This document shows positions 11,885 to 21,987 of a stretch of DNA of 64,000 nt, piece by piece. The position numbers and the translations under genes are program-made. The number at the start of each line of letters is the position of its first letter. Position 1 is the stretch's first letter. A model generated the notes under the pieces. It did no database searches. It worked only from the letters and a program-made list of their open reading frames with translations, and was not told the DNA's origin. The DNA comes from Lolium rigidum (Eukaryota > Streptophyta > Magnoliopsida > Poales > Poaceae): the NCBI RefSeq assembly GCF_022539505.1, contig NC_061508.1:345229484-345293483 (forward strand). Direction: 5' to 3'.

Positions 11885-12675
11885 TATGCATTGAAGTAAA
11901 AGAGAGCATCAAGAAGCAAATTCAAAACACATTTAAGTCTAACCCACTTCCTATGCGTAGGAATCTTGTACACAAGTAAATCCACAAAAGAACAAAGTGA
12001 CAAGCATAGGAAGATAAAACAAGAGTAACTTCAAAACTTTCAGCATATAGAGAGGTGTTTTAGTACCATGAAAACTTCTACAACCATATTTTACTCTCTC
12101 ATAATAACTTTCTGTAGCATCATGAATAAACTCAACAATATAACTATCACATAAAACATTCTTATCATGAGCCAGATGCAGAAAATAATTACTACTCCCA
12201 ACATAAGCATTATCATTCTTATTAATTCTAGTGGGAGTAAATTCAACAAAATAGATATCATTATTATTATCATCACCATAATCATCAAATACAGGAGACA
12301 TATTGTAATCATAATTAACTTTCTCGTCAATAGTAGGTGGACTGAAAGTATCATATTCATCGTGGTAATCATCATATATTGGAGGTATAGTATCATCATA
12401 CAATAGAATAGTTATCTTCCAAAGTGTGTTCATTTGTAAACATATCATCATTGGAAGGAACATTTATAGTACTAATAGTACAACAATTATTAACATCATC
12501 ATTTTCAGAATTGATACCAAAGAGATTTTCAATATCAAAAGTAGTGTGCTTTTCCCAATCATGATCACCGATATAGGTAACAGGCATAGGCTCATGATCG
12601 AGTTCAGACTCATTAATAACAACTAAAATAGGAGCAACATGTTTAGAGGAAAATGCCATTTCCTCTCCCCTTTTA

Positions 12676-12726
12676 CTCCTCCTCCTCCTCCTCCTCCTCC
12701 TCCTCCTCCTCCTCCTCCTCCTCCTC
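12676..12726 (+). repeat. (CTC)17 microsatellite inside the E1 frame
   Basis: Seventeen near-perfect CTC/CCT trinucleotides are followed by a TTC-rich extension to about 12740. On the minus strand in the main frame the tract encodes polyarginine. In another frame it gives polyglycine, which is the source of a spurious 97-codon ORF. Confidence 0.95.
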
Positions 12727-13788
12727 TTCTTCTTCTTATTCTTCTTCTTATATGTCTTCTTCTTATTCTCTTTAGGAGGGAGAGGCTTGAAAGGAAGCTT
12801 CTCCACATACCCTGGTTTATTGTCAGAAACAATAGAAGAAACTTTAGAGGATTCCTCCTTTTCATTAATAAGATAAAAACACATATTAGTCCTGTCATAT
12901 TTTGGTAAAGTTTCATCTTTTACAATATTTTGTATGTAAGTATTTGCATGGAAATTATCAACATAATAAAGATGACATTCATGTAGGACGCTATTCATAT
13001 CAAGAGCACTCATATCTACCAAAGAAGTTTTCCTTGATAACGCTTCACACCCCAAAAATAATGTAAGTTCATCATGCTGATTAGGAGTGATCATGTCACC
13101 ACAAGACAAACTTGCAGTACTCATTGGATTTGAATGGCTATTATCATGGCATGAGCATTGAAAATTGAAATGGCCTACTTCATAGCAAAGTTCACAGACA
13201 AAAGGGTAGAGGGCACAATTTTTTTACCAAGATCATTTAAAGCTCTGTCCCACATTCTATTTTTTGCATTCCTATGATGGATGCAATATTCTTCTTCGAT
13301 TTGATTATTTTTACAAGGTCTAAGTGCTCCACAAAAATTAACATGCTTATAAGAAATAGTACTTTCAGAAGTTTGAGCATGTGTATTGCAATCATTAATA
13401 ACAATTACCTTTTTCATGCAAGTGTCTTTAAAAGGTTCATGATATATATCCCAATTTCTTTTAGGAACATTAATATGAGAAGCAAAGGCTTTAAAGTAAT
13501 CTTTACTATTATATGTGAGTCCGTACGTCGTCAAAAAATTTTGCTGCCAAAGATTGGACACATCTTGACCGTAGAATCTTACTAAACGTCTCCCGCTTGT
13601 CATCCAGCCATCTGTGCCCACAACATCTTCACTTCCCAAAAATATGACATAGTCACGGGATTGCATAGTCAGAGGAGCAATCATGGGATTGCCATATTCA
13701 GGTGATTGCATACTCAATATATGAAGACCAATCAAGTGATAAAGCAACGAGGAAGGTGAATCAATTAGGAAATTAAAGCAATCAGCCA

Positions 13789-13888
13789 NNNNNNNNNNNN
13801 NNNNNNNNNNNNNNNNNNNNNNNNNNNNNNNNNNNNNNNNNNNNNNNNNNNNNNNNNNNNNNNNNNNNNNNNNNNNNNNNNNNNNNNN
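13789..13888. other. Assembly gap of 100 N
   Basis: Exactly 100 N bases, the usual placeholder for unknown length. Both flanks carry 'caatcagcca' (13779-13788 and 13912-13922), so the gap may hide a collapsed or falsely duplicated short overlap within E1. Confidence 0.98.
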
Positions 13889-13980
13889 ATCTGGAAGGGA
13901 GGTACATGGAAAACAATCAGCCACATGATAATGCACATATTTTTGGATGCAGCTTTGCATGTGCACGTCAAATATATAAT

Positions 13981-14764
13981 TTAATCTATGATTCCTTCCC
14001 TTCGCCTTCCACTTTTGCCGCTACACCGCGAGGCCGAGGAGCTGGGTGATGGAGCGACGAGGACAACTCGAGGCGTTTATTTGTTTGTAGTTCCTGAGCA
14101 TAAATCTGGGTCAAAAAAAATATAGTGAAGTGACATGTCATTAAAAGTCTTGCCACATTTTTAATTTACGCTTTTCTCAAGTTAACCACAAAAATAGGTC
14201 ATCTTATTTTGACAATGTAACATCATATTTCTTGTTCAAGTTAACATCATATTTCTTGCTCAAGTTAGCATCATGTATTCTTGTTCAACTGCACGCTTGC
14301 ACAGTTTATGTTGGTTCAGCGCTGCCAGCCCTGCCCCGTGTGCTAATAGGGTTGGGTTGGTGCATTTCAACGGTCCCTATCTGATTTTCCACACGGATGT
14401 TTGAATGATGAGATTGTAAAGGAAGACATTTTAGATTTTACCCGTAGTGTGGTAGTCGGGTTATACGGTGGTATACTGCTATAGAAAAAAACTCCCCTTG
14501 GATGTTTGTAGTAGATGAAAGTTTATTATTTTCTATGAGTGTTTCACTACATGTGTACAAAATATTGCACTTCGATTGAACTGATGGCAAGCTTGGTTGG
14601 GTTCCAATTCCATGTCCAACTTCAGTCTAGTGCATCTGCAAAGTTCATAATAGAATTTATTCAAAAGTACTCCATGATAGAGTGGAAAATGGTACAATAT
14701 TGCTTCGATGCCGGATGTGACATTAGACTGTTTATTAGTAGTGAAATGGGCATTTAATAAAGGG
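13981..14764. other. Unassigned sequence with a 24-bp tandem repeat
   Basis: I see no supported gene here. A 24-bp unit (catcatatttcttgttcaagttaa and variants) is repeated three times at 14221-14292. A small frame at 14539-14757 has no recognisable content. Confidence 0.6.
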
Positions 14765-14769
14765 ATTTC

Positions 14770-17215
14770 TATTTTCGTGCCCTAGGGTCCTTAGTTGTGC
14801 TCAGTTTTCCCCAGCCGCTTAGTTTTTCCTCAGTTTTGCCAAAGCCCTTGTGTGAAACCCTCACAAGTGCTGGAACGGTCGGTTGCCCGACGGGTCAAAA
14901 ACTTTGACCGTTATCTGCTGACTAGTGGGGCCACATAGAGCCTGCAAAGACACATCAAACCATCCATCTTTGTTTGACCGTAAGCATCACCGTGTCCCTG
15001 ACCAAAACACGGACGAGTGGGGCTTCGGTATATCGAATGACAAGTAGGGCCATGACACTGATACAAGGGGCAATACACGGGTAGGATTAGATTTTTTAAT
15101 GGAGCTCTACAGCGATGGCACGGAGGAGGTGGCCTGCGGGGTGCCGAGATGAGATCGACGTCCACAAAGAACTGCATGAGGCGAGACCAGACACATTAGA
15201 TAGATATGAACTAGACGCGTTTAACCATGCAAAGAAGAGAAGAAATGGTCGAGGATATCGACGACTACCTCAACACTTTGACTGACGATGTCGAACACGA
15301 ACGCGAGCAATGTAGAGAAAACTAGTGACTCTCCTTTCTGGCGTGTATAGATGGGTGCTAGGGGAGTGTGGTGGCGAAGGGAAAGACCTCACGGTGGTCT
15401 GTTGCATCCAGCATAGCGGGGCGGCGTGGCCGTGCCCATAGCGGCGTGCATGTTCGGCATTGGCATCAGCATGTACGTTCGGCATTGGCCTCGATGGTAT
15501 CTCTGGTGTGTCAGTGATCGAATGAGGGGACGGCATTGAGGGTGCATCCCGACGGTGACCTAGCAGTGGCGGCGAGCATAGCCGTTCTGACCATGCCGAT
15601 ATCGGCATCGGCATCGTTTGGAGGCTGTGGTGCTCGAATCAAGATGGGATTTGTTTCTTGTACGCCAAAATGAATCTGAAACAAGTTTCCTGTTGAAGGT
15701 TAGATAAAATACGAAAGTTTGTAACTAAAAAATTTACTGGCACCATGGTGAGGTTCTTTTTGATAGAGCTATAAGGTTCGGCAAAAGTTTTTGACACTTT
15801 TTAGATATTCCTTGTTGTTACACGTATGGCATCATGTATGGAAAATTTGGGGTTATTTGGAGATGTTAAAAAAATCACTTTGCTTAAGCGCATGTCGTTT
15901 GGTCTCACTGAAACCAGCTTTTGTAACAAGCTAGGTTTTTTCGACCTTCTTTAAATGACCTCAAAAATCATACAGATGATCTTCTATACAAAGATAGGTA
16001 GATTGTTTCATTTTTACATTTTTTTAAACTTTTATTTCCCTTTATAATACCAAGTTGATTTTCAGGTCAAAACCTCGAAAGTTAACATAAGTAGATGGTG
16101 AACCCTCCCAAACTTCAAATACAGAGATAGATAGATTGTTTCGTTTATCAGTTTTAGCGTGAAAAGTAATGGCTACAAGAAATCGGTGATGGTTTATCAT
16201 TTTTTGCGTGAAATGGCTACAAGAAATCGGTGATGGTTTATCATTTTGGCGTGAAAAGTAATGCCTACAACAAATCGGTGATGGTTTATCATTTTTTGCA
16301 TGAAAAGTAATGGCTACAAGAAATCGGTGATGGTTTGTCATTTTTTGCGTGAAAAGTAATGCCTACAAGAAATCGGTGATGATTTATCAATTTTTGCGTG
16401 AAAAGTAATGCCTAAAAGATTTTATAATTTTTAGCGCGTGAAAAATAATACAGAAAACCAAACTTGCTGAATCCGGTGGCAAACTTGGTACTTAGCATAC
16501 ATAGAGGGTGGAAGGTAGCCGCCGATAGAGAGAGAGGGTGGTGGCCCCGATCAGAGAGAGGGGGGTTATCCTGCCCATTAGATCATACGATCAACGGTCG
16601 ACGGGCACGATCCGCGTGACAAGGGCTAGACCAATCAGAGCAAGGTTGGACGTCTGTGAGAAATTGTGAAGGGAGAGGGCAAAACTGAGTAGTATCAAGA
16701 AACCAAGGGCACGTGAGTAGTAAACAGACTAAGGGGTTCAAATATGAGATTTAAAAAATGGAAAATACGTGTTTTGTACAATGAAACCCATCTTTGCCCA
16801 CCTCAAACTATTTGTAATACAAATATACATGAGTTTGAAAATTGTGGCCTCATTCAGACAAAATATGTTTTGGGGGAAGCTGTTTTGGGAAGGGCTTATT
16901 GTGGAAAGCCATGCACCTTCATAGCTACTAGGTGACTTGAGAAGTGGCAATTTCTGGTAAAACTTGATTTATCTATGATTGTTATGGTTCCCAATGTGGC
17001 AGGTCGTGTAAGAAGACTCCATGAGTATGTGCCACTATGGTTTTATAGTTTTGGAATTTTTTGCACATTAAATGACTTATTTAACTAGCTTAATCTCATT
17101 TGTTGACTCTCTGTTGACCAGCCACTTGAGGGTAAAACTGAGTATATTGCACTAGCCAGTATTAGCACTCAAGGGGAAAACTGAGCACACAAAAAATGCT
17201 AGTATAAGACTCGAG
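14770..17215. mobile_element. Degenerate TIR DNA-transposon-like unit
   Basis: The two ends carry the same motifs in inverted orientation. tgtgctcagttttcccc at 14796-14812 is matched exactly by ggggaaaactgagcaca at 17173-17189. tcagttttgcc at 14830-14840 is matched approximately by ggtaaaactgag at 17131-17142. A third related arm lies near 16672-16735 (gggcaaaactgag...gggcacgtgag), suggesting a nested or duplicated end. No transposase is visible and no convincing target duplication was found, so the superfamily is undetermined and the borders are approximate. Confidence 0.45.
16159..16435 (+). repeat. 49-bp minisatellite, 5.7 copies
   Basis: Units start at 16159, 16208 (43 bp), 16251, 16300 and 16349, with a partial one at 16398. 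Each reads (g/a)tgaaaagtaatgcctacaag, then aaatcggtgatggtttatca, then ttttttgc. It lies inside the TIR unit and makes a repetitive but meaningless 99-codon frame on the minus strand. Confidence 0.95.
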
Positions 17216-17257
17216 GGTATACCTAAGCATATCTAAATTTCCAGGGTTAGACTCGAG

Positions 17258-17411
17258 GACGCGTGTTGCGGTGCAGAAGTGGAAGACGTGCAATTGTTGA
17301 CGCGTAGGACGCGGTGTAGAAGTTGAAGACGTGCAATCGTGGACGCGTGTCGCGGTGCAGAAGTCGAAGACATGCAGACATGCAATAGTGGACGCGTAGG
17401 ACGCTGGTCGC
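17258..17411 (+). repeat. Short GC-rich tandem repeat, about 3.5 copies
   Basis: Units of 41, 43 and 49 bp begin with gacgcgt at 17258, 17299, 17342 and 17391. Each contains cggtg(c/t)agaagt and gaaga(c/t/g)(g/a)tgcaat. The array ends immediately upstream of the small gene-like start at 17561 and is CpG-rich. Confidence 0.85.
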
Positions 17412-17624
17412 ATTTAGGACCCCTCGCCTTTATAGATGCCTCTCCCTGTTCGCCTCCTCGCACTATCACTGTCACTCTCACTCCCTCACGCAACGCCGCC
17501 TCTCACGTCCCATCATCTTCTCCAAAGCAAAAAACCCTCCCCCTCTTCTCTGCCGGTGATGGACAAGGAGAATGTGAATCCCATCGTCCTCGACGCCATC
17601 GACTGCGAGTTCGTAGGCTCCAAG
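17412..17624 (+). pseudogene. Truncated gene start (MDKENVNP...) cut by element D
   Basis: A TATA-like 'cctttatagatgcc' near 17428 is followed by a CT-rich leader. An ATG at 17561 opens a frame starting MDKENVNPIVLDAIDCEFVG that is stopped after 22 codons by the LTR of element D at 17625. CpG-rich leader and codon use look gene-like rather than retrotransposon-like. The family is not recognised, and the downstream part is missing because the far side of D is truncated. It could be a host gene remnant or cargo of the TIR unit to its left. Confidence 0.4.
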
Positions 17625-18012
17625 TGACATAGGCATCCCCAATGGGCCTGCCGAAGAAGGTACCCGGGGTTTACTGAAGGCCCACGACCCGGTGATTACA
17701 AAGCCCGGAAGCCCAATAAGGTGTCGATATGGAAGATAGAGATGTATTAGGAATAGAGACTTGTAATTATACGGAATGGACTCCAAGAGTCTCCCGCTGT
17801 TTGTAACTTGTACATCACGGGAACCCTCGGCTTCGCCTCCTATATAAGGGGGAGTCGAGGGAGAAAGAAAGGATCGATTCATTGTCAACACAACCCTAGT
17901 TTTTAGCAGTCGAGCACCTTTTCGGCTGAAACCTTCGAGATTTACTTGCCCTCTACTTTCCATGAAACCCTAGTGTACAACTTGTAGGCATTGACAAGTT
18001 GATACCTTGTCA
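17625..18012 (+). repeat. 5' LTR of element D
   Basis: This 388-bp LTR starts TGACATAGGC and ends CCTTGTCA. A TATA motif (tatataag) lies at 17840-17847. The primer site begins two bases after it (tggcgtcgtctgtggga, 18015-18031); I could not assign the priming tRNA. It is homologous to the 385-bp solo LTR at 50927-51311, which validates both borders. Confidence 0.9.
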
Positions 18013-18058
18013 ATTGGCGTCGTCTGTGGGAATTAGAGGCGACAAGGAGCTGATCTCG

Positions 18059-19975
18059 ATGGCACGTTCAACATCGTCGACATCTTCGGTGGCAAGCAAC
18101 GCGATGGATGGAGGTAAACAGATCAAAACTGGTATCATTGATTTTGTTCCTCACCCTCCCGCTCGTGTGGATGCATATGCCTACCTGCAGGAGCCAATGG
18201 AGATGACGTCCGGAAGTTTCCACTTATGGATCGGGAGAGAAGGATCACATCGTCTAGCGGCACCGATTTGTTCGGGACCGTTAGCGGTTGGTTCCGATTT
18301 CTCAGGATCATCATCGTCAATCAAGTCAACCAACGAGGAAACTTCGTCGGCAAGCTACGTCAAGCCCGCCGCCGGCGGAGATCTCGCCAATCTGTTCGGC
18401 GGGATGTCTTTCGGGTCGTTCACGGACTCCGATCTAGACAGCGACTCTGAAAGCATCGACAGCTTCAACTTCATCGACATATCTACTTCTATTAGGGAGG
18501 TCTTTGCCGATCGTTACGATGGTGTCACCGACCCCGAAGATGAACACACAATGCCAACATACCATCAAGTATGTGCAATCGGCGACTCAAGTCGTCCAGA
18601 TGATGAAGCATCAGAGGCTTTTGATGATTTGGGAAATCCATACATCGATCCCACTGACCTCACGCGAGGATTGGGAAGCAAGTACGTCAGGCCTACACCT
18701 CGCCAGAGGTTACAACTTTCGCAAGCAGCTTGGGACAGATCAGCAAGAGCCATGAACGGCACAGAGCCGGTGACTACCACGGCTACGGTGGAAGAGCTGC
18801 AAGCGTATCAATATAGACTTGCACGTGCTAACCGAGAGTTGGAAAAACAAAGGTTGATACTCGAGCAAAGAAAAGTTGCAGCCTCCGCGTCAAGCAGGCG
18901 AAGAGCTGAGCAAAGTCGACAATCAGGAACTTCAGGAGATAACCATAGAGCGGCTCGTGATAGGGGAAGATCTCGATTGGCGCATATACCTGAAGGCGAG
19001 CGGGAGCATCTGATCCAAAACCTTGACATGTCCTTTATGTCGATAGATACAAGAGGAAATATCATCCCCAAAACACCGGAAGATGGATACATGGCGACTC
19101 AAACCTATATATTGGCATCCAGGTCACCTCCTGGAGATCCAAGAGAAGAATTATACAACATGGCTATGGCAGGAGTTGGAGCCATGGGAACAGCGTTCGC
19201 AAGTACAAGCGCACCACCTGAAGGTGCCCCAAGGCAAAATAGTCCTCGACCCGCTGTGGTAACGCAAGATCCTCCAAGGATAGGTGACGCGAGAGATACA
19301 ACGACACAAGCACGAGTCGATAGAGCACGACAAGAAAAGAGAGAACGTCGGCATTCACCAGAAGTAGATGAGGAAGAAATGTGTGGGCTCCCTTGCTTCA
19401 CTCGACGAGTTCGCAAAACTCGGGTTCCGTCTGGGTTCAAATTACCCGACAACTACAAAAAATTCGATGGTTTGCAAGACCCTGAGGACTGGTTAGTCGA
19501 CTACCTGGAGACAGTGAAGTTGACAGGTGGAACCAAAGCAACTACCATGCAGAGCATCTAGGTCCACCTAAGCAGAGCCGCAAGATCATGGATAAAAAAG
19601 GTACCAGCAGGATCCATCGACAACTGGGAAACTTTCGAGGACATGTTTGTGAAAAAAATTCTATCCACGTGCAAGAAACCCGCATCAATAGAACAGCTAA
19701 GGGCCTGCAGGCAGAAGTTTGATGAGCCAATGAGGATGTATATCCAGAGGTGGAACATCATAAAAAATTCGGCAGAGAACATATCTGATGAAAGAGCAAT
19801 AGATGCGTTTGTTGCGGGGATCCGAAGAAAGGACTTACTCGCTGGGCAGATGGAGAAGATGTTGTCCAAAACAAATGACACAGGTCACCTAACGAAGATC
19901 GCAACAGGAAAAACAATCAAAATAGACGTCGTTTTTCTCGACAGTTCTCAGACTACGATGGCCCCGGCCAAGTAG
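18059..19975 (+). pseudogene. gag of element D, with internal stop
   Basis: The likely start is the ATG at 18059 (MARSTSSTSSV...); the open frame actually extends back to 17999. It is low-complexity and acidic at first, with a charged helical segment (YRLARANRELEKQRLILEQR) near 18800-18870. The conserved gag core then begins near 19420 (SGFKLPDNYKKFDGLQDPEDW). A TAG at 19559-19561 breaks the frame. The same domain continues after it (ARSWIKKVPAGSIDNWETFED... to 19975), typical of the Retrotrans_gag fold that builds the particle. The TAG sits where an aligned glutamine codon (CAG) is plausible. Beyond 19975 the frame is lost by an indel. Confidence 0.8.
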
Positions 19976-20334
19976 CGGCTGGTTTCCGAGGTGATAGTGG
20001 AAGAAATCATCGAGATGACTATCAGAGGAGTAACGAGCAGCGTAGTGACTACAGGGATGCTCCCCGCTCTAGCAGGAAAAATAGTGGACCAAGGTTCCAA
20101 AGGCCATATGTATCACCCGAGGATCTTTTGAATGGACCATGCCAGATGCACTTCTTTCTCGATAATACTGGGAAAAGACAGTCGGGTCATCTTCAGAAGG
20201 AGCCGAACTTTCCTAGCATTACATAGATACGCAGGACATACCAATGCACAGGCAGCAAGCAGGAACACCCAGGGGCCAAGGAGTGAGATCACCTTCCACC
20301 TCCACCCGCAATTACCGATGAAAATCGACATCAG

Positions 20335-21189
20335 TTGCAATTGGCGGTAACCCTAGCCAACAACGACCCTTATATTGACACAACGGGAGCAGTGTCGATC
20401 ATTCAGAAAGGTAGACCTTCGAATAGGGCCCAAAAGGTGATTTCGCGACAAGTTTACATGGCAGAGAAGATGCCTCCACCAACGAGCCAGTACTTGAACT
20501 GGTCAGCACAGGACATCGGGTTCACCCAAGCGGACCACCCGCCTCAAGTTCCTCGACGAGGGCAATCGGCTATGATTCTGCCAGCGGTGATCGCAGGATT
20601 CAACGTATCGCGCGTGTTCATAGATGGAGGGAGCAGCTTAAACCTTATGTACGCAGATACATTGAGGAAGATGAACATATCTCTGGTAAATTTAACACCA
20701 ACTGACACGCGCTTCCACGACATCACGCCCGAAAAACCAAGTTATCCGTTGGGAAAGATCAATCTCGACGTTCAGTTTGGAACTCGAGAGAATTACAGAA
20801 GAGAGAAACTGGAGTTCGAAGTCGTGGATTTTCCATCACAATATCATGCTCTACTGGGATGGCCCGCTTATGCTAGATTTATGGCAGTACCACATTATAC
20901 ATACTTGTTATGGAGGCTCCCTGGACCCAAGGGTCCAATTACGGTAAAAGGGAGTTTTGCTCTAGAAGATAAGTGCGACAAGGATTTCCACAGGATGTCA
21001 GAAACTTTCGGGATGCAGGCAGAATACATGGCGTCAAGGTTAACAACTGACTATGATGTGTTGCCTGACGGAGGATGGCCGCTTAAGGAGCAAACTTTCA
21101 ACACCTCCAAGAACTCAAAGGAAGTGCAGATCCACCCGACGGATCCTAAGAAGATGATAGCTATCGCAACAAACATGGATAGCACATAG
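20335..21189 (+). pseudogene. Aspartic protease region of element D
   Basis: This 284-codon open segment is part of the gag-pol frame. The catalytic motif FIDGGSSLNLMY (D-G-G/S-S type) lies at about residues 98-109, followed by the flap-side FEVVDFPSQYHALLGWPAYARF region typical of Gypsy proteases. The frame ends at a TAG (21187-21189) and gag-pol sequence continues immediately after (ESALVEFLRERWEIFAW), so this stop is a mutation rather than a natural end. Confidence 0.8.
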
Positions 21190-21987
21190 GAAAGCGCGCT
21201 CGTCGAGTTCCTCCGTGAGCGCTGGGAAATCTTCGCATGGTGACCAGCTGACATGCCAGGAGTACCCAGGGAACTTGCCGAGCACCCCCTTAATCTGGAT
21301 CCAAGGGCTAGGCCAATTCGACAACCTTTGCGGCGTTTTTCGGAACCAAACCGGAAAGCTATGCTATCAGAAACTAATCGACTTCGAGAAGAAAATTTCA
21401 TCAGGGCGCTGCACACAGAGGCCACATGGGTAGCTAACCCAGTTATGGTCCCGAAGAAAAACACTGATGTCCTTCGCATGTGCGTCGACTTCACGTGTCT
21501 CAATAAACATTGTCCAAAGGATCACTTTCCCCTCCCGAGGATCGATCAAATTATCGACTCCACAGCGGGATGCGAACGTCTTTCCTTCCTGGACGCGTAT
21601 TCTGGTTACAACCAGATCCTCCTAAAAGAAGAAGATGAGGTCAAAACAACTTTTATAACCCCTTATGGTGTGTTCTGCTACAGAACAATGCCCTTCGGGT
21701 TGAAAAAACGCGGGAGCTACCTACCAGAGGATGATGCAAAAGTGTCTCGCCACGCAGATCGGCAAGAACATTCAAGTGTACATCGACGACGTCGTCATAA
21801 CAACAAAATAGGGATTATCTTTGATTGATGATCTTCGAGAAACCTTCAACAACCTCTACAACTTTCGCCTCAAGCTAAACCCGACGAAATGTTCCTTCGG
21901 TGCTCCCGCGGGAGAACTCCTCGGATACTTAGTATCGACAAGAGGAATTGAGGCGAACCTTGAGAAGATACAAGCCATCGTGACAAT
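21190..21987 (+). pseudogene. Partial reverse transcriptase of element D
   Basis: A TGA at 21240-21242 lies before the RT core. From about 21253 the frame carries the RT fingers (WVANPVMVPKK, RMCVDFT), FLDAYSGYNQI and FCYRTMPFGL. An indel near 21700 shifts the frame, and the catalytic YIDDVV box is read at about 21778-21795 in another frame. Sequence then continues through KLNPTKCSFG and ends near IQAIVTM at about 21987. The C-terminal thumb, RNase H and integrase are absent. It is the only RT trace seen in the window. Confidence 0.85.

Larger units (their letters stand above)
11951..13971 (-). pseudogene. Degenerate gag-like polyprotein of E1
   Basis: Three overlapping minus-strand frames read as one broken coding region. 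The first (from 13971, across the N gap, to 13175) ends just before a hidden CCHC zinc knuckle at 13155-13196, which lies in another frame. The second (13124-12396, 242 codons) contains a lysine-rich stretch and 16 consecutive arginines encoded by the (CTC)n tract, then acidic sequence. The third (12463-11951) is homologous to the acidic and hydrophobic ORF of A2 and A3, including CDSYIVEF and a hydrophobic C-terminus. Frame changes occur near 13180-13200 and 12400. The knuckle supports a nucleic-acid-binding gag role; the rest is unrecognised. The true start is unknown. Confidence 0.65.
11886..13980 (-). mobile_element. Element E1, gag-bearing internal part
   Basis: This is minus-strand retrotransposon interior with no LTR of its own at either side. 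On the left it aligns with A3 from 'gaagtaaaagagagcatcaag' onward. On the right it fades near 13980 into unrelated DNA. It keeps more of the coding region than A2 or A3, including a zinc knuckle. It is interrupted by a 100-N gap. It is most simply the upstream half of the element whose 3' LTR is at 1-567. Confidence 0.65.
17625..21987 (+). mobile_element. Truncated Gypsy element D (Tat-like)
   Basis: A 5' LTR (17625-18012) is followed by a leader, gag, aspartic protease and a partial reverse transcriptase, in Gypsy order. It stops abruptly after the RT at about 21987, where minus-strand Copia sequence begins. RNase H, integrase and the 3' LTR are missing. RT wording (RMCVDFT-LNK, FLDAYSGYNQI, YIDDVV) fits the plant Tat branch. 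A solo LTR of the same family lies at 50927-51311 in opposite orientation. Several nonsense codons show it is dead. Confidence 0.85.

Noticed and set aside
12623..12916. Polyglycine and polyproline frames across the CTC repeat
   Set aside because: They are out-of-frame readings of the trinucleotide tract; the arginine frame is the one flanked by conserved retrotransposon sequence.
16042..16341. 99-codon repetitive minus-strand frame, and a possible CRISPR-like array
   Set aside because: It is a 49-bp minisatellite with contiguous near-identical units and no unique spacers, in a plant nuclear context.
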